DNA from: an uncultured Acetobacter sp.
GTDB lineage: Bacteria; Pseudomonadota; Alphaproteobacteria; Acetobacterales; Acetobacteraceae
Reading direction: 5' to 3'
DNA: 11,605 bases
NCBI GenBank assembly: GCA_937900755.1
Contig: CALCDN010000047.1
Location: 1-11,605, forward strand
Made by a program: the position numbers and the translations under genes. The notes beneath the pieces are model-generated. The model searched no databases and was not told where the DNA came from. It worked only from the letters and a program-made list of their open reading frames with translations. How positions within the stretch are numbered: position 1 is the first letter of the stretch; every line of letters starts with the position of its first letter. Positions 6,571 to 11,605 of the stretch are shown piece after piece.

Positions 6571-6945
6571 TCACTCACTTTTTAACGCCAAACGCGCCTG
6601 TTTCTCGCAGGCCAGCACCAACGGGCGACAGGCCGAGTATGGCCCCAGCATAGGGCCGCTAGGCCCGGTGTATTCCACCTGCGCCACGCGCCCCTGTCTC
6701 ATCCGCGCGACAAGATGGCACGTGCCGTGGCCGGACAGGTCCAGTTCCAGAAAAAACGTGCCCTTGATCGTACACGTCCCCTGCACCTGCTGGTCCTGCC
6801 GCCATTGCAGCACCTCACCGTCTGGAAGGCTGACTGCATTGTCAGGCACGCCGCGCAAGCGAGGAGATCCGCGCGCTTTGACTGCCGCCATCTGTACGAC
6901 ATCGGCAAGTCGACTTCGGATTTCTTCGACCGGGAACAGGGTCAC
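6571..6945 (-). CDS. Unknown protein, 124 residues, island cargo
   Basis: I do not recognise this family. I start at GTG 6945 because GGGAGGA lies nine bases upstream; the longer open frame to 7089 has no comparable site and poor composition. The protein has no signal peptide or membrane segment. It appears to have a helical N-terminal part (EEIRSRLADVVQMAAVKARG) and a beta-rich half with GTCTIKGTFFLELDLSGHGT (57-76), VARMRQGRVAQVEYTGPSGP (79-98), MLGPYSAC (99-106) and a second Cys at 113. Evenly placed cysteines (58, 76, 106, 113) and the YTGPSG turn look like conserved family features. It is convergent with luxI and inside the tRNA-bounded element, so plasmid or phage cargo is plausible. 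Opposite-strand frames over the same region look like shadows. Confidence 0.6.
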   Translation of the reverse strand: MTLFPVEEIRSRLADVVQMAAVKARGSPRLRGVPDNAVSLPDGEVLQWRQDQQVQGTCTIKGTFFLELDLSGHGTCHLVARMRQGRVAQVEYTGPSGPMLGPYSACRPLVLACEKQARLALKSE

Positions 6946-7153
6946 TTTCTGAATTCCTCCCGCACCGCGCGCAATGCGCGACCCATTTTGTCCTGCCTCG
7001 TATCCCAATCGAACCTGGACACATGAACCCACCTTATGTGAACAGATGGTGGTGGAGGACAGAGGATATCCGCATGACCTACGCCACACATGGACATCCT
7101 GGCACTACTGCGTCCACAAAAACCTGTTACGCCTGAAATCAGACGGAGATTAG

Positions 7154-7270
7154 AGCAATATCAACACGGTCACGATCTACGCCAAGCTAATACCTCCCGT
7201 GTACCGCGAGGACATTATAAGGTGGTGGGGAGTTAGCCCAGCCATCGCTATTGAAGGCGAAAATCCATAA
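7154..7270 (+). pseudogene. Tyrosine recombinase (integrase) 3' remnant, copy 2
   Basis: The frame reads SNINTVTIYAKLIPPVYRED (7154-7213), then IIRWWGVSPAIAIEGENP and a TAA at 7268. It is the homologue of copy 1, with the integrase catalytic-Tyr box (TIY). An in-frame TAG at 7151 directly precedes it, so no intact enzyme can be made. Upstream at 7062-7091 another frame reads EDIRMTYATH, which resembles the LRHTYATH box of tyrosine recombinases and may be a frameshifted piece of the same gene. The remnant lies 236 bases before the right attachment repeat, the same distance as in copy 1. Confidence 0.6.
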
Positions 7271-7339
7271 CCAGTTTATAACCACTCACGGCGGAATCTG
7301 GCGGATTATGCTGTACTATCGTGTACCGGTAATTGCGTA

Positions 7340-7433
7340 ATTTTTCAGCGGGAGACATGGTGCAAACCGCAATTTTCTGCGGCTCAGGAATGGTGGGCGC
7401 AACAGGGATTGAACCTGTGACCCCTACCATGTC
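7340..7433 (-). repeat. Attachment-site direct repeat, right copy, overlapping intact tRNA-Val
   Basis: Counterpart of 5415-5508 (91 of 94 identical; 7390-7433 identical to 5465-5508). The repeat spans the tRNA 3' half from the anticodon through the CCA end plus about 50 bases of 3' flank, including the small hairpin described separately. This is where the element joins the chromosome while leaving the tRNA complete. Confidence 0.85.
7367..7382 (-). terminator. Weak hairpin terminator after tRNA-Val
   Basis: On the minus strand CCGCA-GAAAAT-TGCGG is followed by TTTG, nine bases beyond the tRNA CCA end. The left copy (5442-5457) has one more base pair. A short terminator for the tRNA transcript is the likeliest function; the T-run is only three bases. 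Confidence 0.45.
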
Positions 7434-7465
7434 AAGGTAGTGCTCTACCGCTGAGCTATGCGCCC
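7391..7465 (-). tRNA. tRNA-Val (anticodon GAC)
   Basis: The minus-strand sequence folds as a complete 75-base cloverleaf. The acceptor stem is GGGCGCA with TGCGCCC, the D-arm GCTC-AGCGGTA-GAGC, and the anticodon stem CTACC/GGTAG with loop TTGACAT (anticodon GAC). The variable loop is GGGTC and the T-arm ACAGG-TTCAATC-CCTGT. The discriminator is A73, and the CCA end is encoded. GAC decodes GUC/GUU valine codons. Its 3' half serves as the attachment site for the element on its left, and insertion has restored a full gene. Confidence 0.97.
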
Positions 7466-7531
7466 ATTCCTGATGTGTGTGGGCCTTTTATCCTCCTTGC
7501 CTTGCAAGCGCAAGCCCACAATAGTGGGAAT

Positions 7532-8488
7532 ATGAAAAATTTTGCGGCCTCCCTGTTCCCCCCCAGTCTGAAGCGTTTTTTTCAGAGCCAGCAGGGAACA
7601 TACGAGGCGAACAGGATTGACAGGCAGGTCGCCCCCGCCCCGGTTATGGTCTCTGGCACGCCTGCTGCCGGGCCTGTTGTGCTGGGCTCGCCCCACTCGG
7701 GACATTTTTACCCCGAGGCGTTTGTACTGAGCGCCCGCCAGCCGCTGGACATTCTGCGCAGTGGTGAAGACAGCTTTGTGGAGGACCTTGCCCAAGGCGC
7801 GCATGATCTGGGCCCGCCATTGCTTCAGGCCACCTTTCCCCGTGTGTTCTGCGATGTAAACCGCGCGGCATGGGACCTGGACCCCCGCATGTTCCACGGC
7901 GCCATTCCATCTTTTGTCGCCCCTTCGGACCGGGGGCTGGCGGGGCTGGGGTCAATACCCCGGATCGTAGCGGACAGGCGCCCCATTTACCGGCAACGCC
8001 TGCCCTTCATGGAGGCGGCCGTACGCATCCGCCATTACTGGATGCCCTACCATGCCGCCCTGGCAAACCTGCTGGAGGCTGCCCATATACAGCACGGTTT
8101 TTGCCTGCTGCTGGACCTCCATTCCATGCCAGACGCCCCACAGGCGGGCTCGCCCGATTTTGTGCCCGATTTTGTTCTGGGGGACCGCTGCGGCACATCC
8201 TGCACACAGCACCTGACAAATCTAGCGGAGCAGACCCTGCAGGGACTGGGGTTTAAAACCGCCCGCAACCACCCTTATGCAGGCGGATACATTACCCGCC
8301 ATTACGGCCGCCCCGCGCACAACATGCATGCTCTGCAAATAGAAATGCGGCGCGGCCTGTATATGGATGAAACAACACGCACAACCCACGAAGGGTTCAC
8401 CCCCCTGTCCAATGCCCTGACCATTCTGGTTGAGCAGGTTCTGGCCCATTTTCCCTCCCGGCAGAGCAGGCCATACGGTTCCATCTGA
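7532..8488 (+). CDS. N-formylglutamate amidohydrolase family protein
   Basis: A 318-residue cytoplasmic metal-dependent hydrolase of the N-formylglutamate amidohydrolase family (COG3741), which releases formate from N-formyl-L-glutamate in one route of histidine breakdown. Family blocks appear in order: LGSPHSGHFYP (51-61), GEDSFVEDL (78-86), FCDVNRAAWDLDP (106-118), GLGSIPRI (138-145), LLDLHSMPD (193-201), FVLGDRCG (214-221), NHPYAGGYITRHYGRP (246-261) and LQIEMRRGLYMDE (268-280). H55, E79 and H197 are plausible metal ligands. I prefer ATG 7532 over 7475, because the longer start would run into the tRNA-Val promoter region and has no ribosome-binding site. No other hut genes are in the window, so a different formyl- or acyl-amino-acid substrate is possible. 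Confidence 0.85.
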   Translation: MKNFAASLFPPSLKRFFQSQQGTYEANRIDRQVAPAPVMVSGTPAAGPVVLGSPHSGHFYPEAFVLSARQPLDILRSGEDSFVEDLAQGAHDLGPPLLQATFPRVFCDVNRAAWDLDPRMFHGAIPSFVAPSDRGLAGLGSIPRIVADRRPIYRQRLPFMEAAVRIRHYWMPYHAALANLLEAAHIQHGFCLLLDLHSMPDAPQAGSPDFVPDFVLGDRCGTSCTQHLTNLAEQTLQGLGFKTARNHPYAGGYITRHYGRPAHNMHALQIEMRRGLYMDETTRTTHEGFTPLSNALTILVEQVLAHFPSRQSRPYGSI

Positions 8489-8626
8489 CATGCATGCGCC
8501 CGATATTGAAAACAGGCCCGGGCCACCACATCTGTTCAACCAGAACGGGCGGGGGTGCGGGACCAGCACAGGTATGGCATATACTGCCCACATACATGGT
8601 TTATGGTAATGGACAGGAGTGGTAGC

Positions 8627-10513
8627 ATGACACAAGCAACCCCAGACGCCACGGCACATCAGGGAAGTGAAACGCGCGAGTTCAGCGCCGAGGTTGGCCG
8701 ACTGCTCGATCTGGTCGTACACTCGCTCTATTCCGAACGCGAAATCTTTCTGCGTGAGCTGGTCGCCAACTCGGCCGACGCCACCGACCGCCGCCGCTTT
8801 GAGGCCCTGACCGATGGCGCGCAGGCCCTGCCGGAAAACGCCAAAATCAGCATCAATCCCGACAAGGATGCCCGGCTGCTGACAATCAGCGATGATGGCG
8901 CGGGCATGAGCCGGGACGAACTGGTGGCCAACCTTGGCACCATTGCCCGCTCGGGCACCCGCGCATTCGGGCAGAAGCTGGAAAGCGCCAAACCAGAAGA
9001 GCGCCCAAGCCTGATCGGCCAGTTTGGCGTTGGTTTTTATGCCGCCTTCATGGTGGCGGACAAGGTGGATGTCATCTCGCGCCGGGCCGGGTCGGATGAG
9101 GCATGGCGCTGGTCGTCCGATGGCAAGGGAGCCTACACGCTCGAACCCGCGACAAGGGAGACAGCAGGCACGGACATTACGCTGCACATCAAATCCGATG
9201 CCGACGAGTTTTTGGACCCGTGGCGTTTGCAGGCCATTATTCGCAAATGGTCGGACCATATCGCCTGGCCTGTCACCATCATGCGTGAAGGCAAGGAAGA
9301 AGCCGCCAACGAAGGCACGGCCCTGTGGCGCAAGTCCCGCAATGACGTGACGGAAGAACAGCTTGAGGAATTCTACCGCCACATAACCCACAATTTTGAC
9401 AAGCCGTGGGACACGCTGCACTGGCGCGCGGAAGGCACGATGGAGTTTTCCGCGTTGCTGTTTGTTCCCTCATCCCGCCCGTTCGAGTTTGGCGAGCAGA
9501 TGCGTGAGAGCAAGGTGCGCCTGCATGTGCGGCGTATGTTCATTACCGACGACGCCCAGATTCTGCCCCCATGGCTACGCTTTGTGCAAGGCGTTGTGGA
9601 TACGGAGGACCTGCCCCTCAATGTCTCGCGCGAGATGTTGCAGGCCACACCCGTTCTGACCCGTATTCGCAAGGCGGTTACCACCAAGGTGGTGAACGAA
9701 CTGAAAACCCGTGCCCGGGACAGCGAAAACTACGCCACCTTCTGGGACAACTTTGGCCCGGTGCTGAAAGAAGGCATGTGGGATGACCCCACCTACAAGA
9801 CCGATGTGGCGGCCCTGAGCCGCTTCCGCTCCAGTGCGGTGGCGGGCCTGACCTCCCTGGACGACTATGTAACCCGCATGAAGCCGGAACAGGACGCCAT
9901 TTACTACGTAACGGGCGACAATGCGGACGTGCTGGCCACCTCCCCCCAGATTGAGGGCTTCAAGGCCCGTGGGGTGGAAGTGCTGCTCCTGTCCGACCCG
10001 GTGGACTCCTTCTGGCCAGAACGCCTGGGCACGTATGAGGGCAAGAGCCTGCGCAATGTTGCACAGGGCCTGAATGACCTTGAAAAATTTGGCGCCCCCG
10101 AAGCCAGCACCGCCGAAAAGGCAGATATGGACACCCTGCTGCCAGCCCTGAAAACAGCGTTGGGGGATGCCGTATCCGACATCCGGGCGACCGATCGCCT
10201 GGTTTCCAGCGCCATGGTGCTGAGCGCGCCAGAGGGTGGGCCGGACCTGCAACTGCGCAAGCTCATGCAACGCAGCGGGCAGGACATACCCGACGTAACA
10301 CCCGTGCTGGAACTGAACCCCGCGCATCCCATGATGCATACCCTGGCAAAAAAGGTGCAGGCAGGGGACACGATTGATGAACTGGCCCATATTCTGCTTG
10401 ATGTGGCCAGCATCCAGAACGGTGAAACACCAAAGGATGTCAACGCCTTTTCACGCCGGATCATGGATTATCTGGCCGACGGCACCCTGCCCAGCGGAGC
10501 ACAGCAGGGCTGA
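8627..10513 (+). CDS. htpG: Molecular chaperone HtpG (bacterial Hsp90)
   Basis: A 628-residue ATP-dependent chaperone, near the usual length (E. coli 624). The GHKL ATPase domain shows FLRELVANSADATD (41-54, with E44 and N48), ISDDGAGM (87-94), LGTIARSGT (103-111) and IGQFGVGFYAAF (130-141). The middle domain contains the conserved WRAEGTMEFSALLFVP and LRFVQGVVDTEDLPLNVSRE segments. The C-terminal dimerisation part ends LNPAHPMMHTL and, as in bacteria, lacks MEEVD. I start at ATG 8627 because AGGAG at 8614-8618 is eight bases upstream; the frame is open from 8555 but the earlier codons lack a ribosome-binding site. The adenine-pocket motif reads NSADA where E. coli has NASDA. I see no obvious sigma-32 promoter in the 138-bp gap before it. 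Confidence 0.97.
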   Translation: MTQATPDATAHQGSETREFSAEVGRLLDLVVHSLYSEREIFLRELVANSADATDRRRFEALTDGAQALPENAKISINPDKDARLLTISDDGAGMSRDELVANLGTIARSGTRAFGQKLESAKPEERPSLIGQFGVGFYAAFMVADKVDVISRRAGSDEAWRWSSDGKGAYTLEPATRETAGTDITLHIKSDADEFLDPWRLQAIIRKWSDHIAWPVTIMREGKEEAANEGTALWRKSRNDVTEEQLEEFYRHITHNFDKPWDTLHWRAEGTMEFSALLFVPSSRPFEFGEQMRESKVRLHVRRMFITDDAQILPPWLRFVQGVVDTEDLPLNVSREMLQATPVLTRIRKAVTTKVVNELKTRARDSENYATFWDNFGPVLKEGMWDDPTYKTDVAALSRFRSSAVAGLTSLDDYVTRMKPEQDAIYYVTGDNADVLATSPQIEGFKARGVEVLLLSDPVDSFWPERLGTYEGKSLRNVAQGLNDLEKFGAPEASTAEKADMDTLLPALKTALGDAVSDIRATDRLVSSAMVLSAPEGGPDLQLRKLMQRSGQDIPDVTPVLELNPAHPMMHTLAKKVQAGDTIDELAHILLDVASIQNGETPKDVNAFSRRIMDYLADGTLPSGAQQG

Positions 10514-10527
10514 CCCAACCCTTGCAT

Positions 10528-10551
10528 CACAGGGGAGCGTAATCCCCTGTG
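10528..10551 (+). terminator. Hairpin after htpG
   Basis: A perfect 9-bp stem (CACAGGGGA 10528-10536 with TCCCCTGTG 10543-10551) and a 6-base loop, 14 bases after the htpG stop. There is no T-run afterwards, so termination may be partial or Rho-assisted. Confidence 0.55.
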
Positions 10552-10656
10552 CCGGGCAGAACGCAATGGCTGGAGCATTCCTCCGGCCATTGTGCCTGCA
10601 GGCTTTGGGGTAACCATCACCGTGCGTGGAGCGGGATCTTTTTTATAGGCGAGATT

Positions 10657-11082
10657 TTATTTTTCTTCGCCAAATCTGATATCCTGATCGTTGAGCGTTG
10701 GCGGTGCGCTCTTGTCTGGCTGGCAAGGAACAGTTGGCATAATACCTGGGTCAGAACCGTCAGCTTCGGTGTGGAAAGAGTCACTGCTGGCCACGCCATG
10801 GGTATGGTCCATGCCAAAGCCGTTCATGGCCTGCTGCATCCCCATGCCTGCCACGCCCCCACCTATTCCACCCATGCCGGGTATGGCCGAAAGCGCTCTG
10901 GGAGCCATATGACCCAGCCCACTTCCAAAACCGGTCATGATATGGCCATGCATGCCCGTTTGCGCGACAGGTTGCCCACAGGTGGCGTTGGCATCTTTTG
11001 GCTGGGGGTGCGAGCAGCCCGCGGTTAAAACACACCCCAACGCGCAGACTGCAAAAACTCGTTTTTGCTGGATATATCTCAT
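10657..11082 (-). CDS. Putative lipoprotein, Gly/Met/His-rich
   Basis: A 141-residue predicted lipoprotein of unknown function. The N-terminus has a basic start, a hydrophobic stretch and a lipobox LTAGC (19-23), so signal peptidase II should cleave before Cys23 and leave about 119 residues anchored by lipid. Residues 43-96 are strikingly simple: of 54 residues, 17 are Gly, 8 Met and 5 His, with GMHGH, GMGMQQAMNGFGM and DHTHG. Cys35 and Cys120 could form a disulfide. The low-complexity core suggests metal (copper or nickel) contact or just a flexible surface, but no family is recognised. GGAG lies about 15 bases before the ATG and GGA seven bases before. It follows orf40 and mazG on the minus strand with gaps under 20 bases, so cotranscription is likely. 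Confidence 0.75.
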   Translation of the reverse strand: MRYIQQKRVFAVCALGCVLTAGCSHPQPKDANATCGQPVAQTGMHGHIMTGFGSGLGHMAPRALSAIPGMGGIGGGVAGMGMQQAMNGFGMDHTHGVASSDSFHTEADGSDPGIMPTVPCQPDKSAPPTLNDQDIRFGEEK

Positions 11083-11100
11083 GATTATCCAATACTCCGA

Positions 11101-11223
11101 TCAGGTGCCAAGACCACAAAAGGCGATGCCTGCAATAGCAACCAGCCTAGATACACCCGCGGCACTCAGGCCCGCAATCCACATCGCGGGGTGCGCCGCC
11201 CCCAGTTGCGAAACCTGCGCCAT
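11101..11223 (-). CDS. Candidate 40-residue membrane microprotein
   Basis: An ATG at 11223 opens a 40-codon frame ending in TGA at 11101. After a short polar head (MAQVSQLGAAHPA) it encodes a hydrophobic span interrupted by one Arg, WIAGLSAAGVSRLVAIAGIAFCGLG, consistent with a single membrane helix. It fits neatly between neighbours: 13 bases after the mazG stop and 18 before the lipoprotein ATG. The ribosome-binding site is poor. I recognise no family. The alternative is that this is simply the mazG-lipoprotein spacer, which in GC-rich DNA can stay open by chance. Confidence 0.4.
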   Translation of the reverse strand: MAQVSQLGAAHPAMWIAGLSAAGVSRLVAIAGIAFCGLGT

Positions 11224-11236
11224 GGGGCTTGGGTTC

Positions 11237-11605
11237 TCAGGGGTTTTCCGTCTGTTTGACCACGCCCCACAGGGCGTCCAGCTTGTCCACGCTCTGCTCC
11301 TGCATGCTCAGCCCATCCTGCGCCAGACGGGCTTCCACCGCCTCGAACCGGCGGGTAAACTTGTCGCATGCCTGACGCAGACAGGCCTCGGGGTCGAGCT
11401 TCAGGCGGCGTGCGAGGCTGGCGACCGAAAACAGGACATCGCCCAGTTCATCCTGCATTTTCTCCCGGTCCCCCTTTTGCATCTCCACTGAAAATTCGTT
11501 TATTTCCTCATGCACTTTGGCCAGAACCCCCTCCCCATCCGGCCCGTCGAACCCCACACGGGCCGCGCGGGCGGCCAGTTTGGAGGCACGGAGCAAGGCT
11601 GGCAG
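11237..11605 (-). CDS. mazG: Nucleoside triphosphate pyrophosphohydrolase MazG, C-terminal part
   Basis: The last 122 residues of MazG, which hydrolyses (d)NTPs to monophosphates and pyrophosphate and helps clear damaged nucleotides. The second MazG domain is present: KLAARAARVGFDGPDG (9-24), the metal-binding helix VHEEINEF with EExxE at 33-37, and DELGDVLF with ExxD at 53-56, followed by LARRLKLDPEACLRQACDKF and RRFEAVEARL. Full MazG is about 260-280 residues; the 5' part lies beyond the window edge, so this is a cut, not a truncation. The frame continues past the TTG at 11596 to the last base. It probably heads an operon with the microprotein and lipoprotein. Confidence 0.93.
   Translation of the reverse strand: MPALLRASKLAARAARVGFDGPDGEGVLAKVHEEINEFSVEMQKGDREKMQDELGDVLFSVASLARRLKLDPEACLRQACDKFTRRFEAVEARLAQDGLSMQEQSVDKLDALWGVVKQTENP

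Larger units (their letters stand above)
5465..7433. mobile_element. Decayed tRNA-Val integrative element carrying luxI
   Basis: The two tRNA-Val repeats are in the same orientation and 1925 bp apart, defining a left and right attachment site. Between them lie an AT-rich leader, a luxI-type gene, an unknown 124-residue gene and the 3' end of a tyrosine recombinase next to the right site. No complete integrase, excisionase or replication gene is present, so the unit cannot move by itself. A second integrase 3' end outside the left site (5229-5336) indicates that a second, related element was once adjacent on the left. The boundaries come from the repeats; the mobile history is inferred. Confidence 0.7.

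Noticed and set aside
6715..7026. Plus-strand frames opposite orf124 (also 6521-6952)
   Set aside because: No ribosome-binding site and Arg/Cys/His-rich shadow composition; the minus frame has the better start and patterned sequence.
7475..7531. N-terminal extension MCGPFILLALQAQA of the amidohydrolase as a signal peptide
   Set aside because: It starts ten bases from the tRNA-Val 5' end, has no ribosome-binding site and no clear cleavage site; family members are cytoplasmic.
8222..9421. A 399-residue minus frame across the amidohydrolase and htpG
   Set aside because: It overlaps two clearly identified genes and has no family resemblance; a GC-rich antisense shadow.
10528..10551. CRISPR or other repeat array
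   Set aside because: It is a single hairpin after htpG; no regularly spaced repeats occur anywhere in the window.

Overview
The window looks like the end of a draft-genome contig from an acetic acid bacterium (Acetobacteraceae, Alphaproteobacteria). The best evidence is the C-terminal quarter of a bacterial pyruvate decarboxylase of the Acetobacter/Gluconacetobacter/Zymomonas type, supported by GC-rich core genes (htpG, mazG, an N-formylglutamate amidohydrolase). The genus cannot be fixed from the sequence. Bases 1-45 are not biological: they match the Illumina Nextera i5-side adapter, including what reads as an i5 index, so the contig breaks inside pdc and true sequence starts at 46.

Layout. 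46-480 is the 3' end of pdc, followed by a strong hairpin and a convergent YciA-type acyl-CoA thioesterase (568-1017, minus). A 77-residue unknown protein (1261-1494) is divergent from it. 1807-3183 is an NRAMP-superfamily transporter with a non-canonical metal site, then 630 bp without a convincing gene, then a DHA2-type MFS exporter (3816-5177).

5228-7465 is a small mobile-DNA scar at tRNA-Val(GAC). The intact tRNA lies at 7391-7465 (minus). Its 3' half is repeated at 5465-5508, exactly 1925 bp away (44 of 44 bases identical, and 91 of 94 over a longer stretch). Each copy is preceded at identical spacing by the 3' end of a tyrosine-recombinase gene. Between the two attachment-site copies sits a LuxI-family acyl-homoserine-lactone synthase behind a very AT-rich leader, with no LuxR gene in view, and a convergent 124-residue protein of unknown function. 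The simplest reading is two related tRNA-Val elements that accreted side by side and then decayed, leaving a quorum-signal synthase as cargo.

To the right the chromosome resumes: an N-formylglutamate amidohydrolase family protein (7532-8488), the chaperone htpG (8627-10513), and a minus-strand set reading in from the right edge: mazG (partial), an unlisted candidate 40-residue membrane microprotein (11101-11223), and a Gly/Met/His-rich lipoprotein (10657-11082). The short gaps between these three suggest one transcript. The genes of the window do not form a single pathway; the luxI island is the accessory part.
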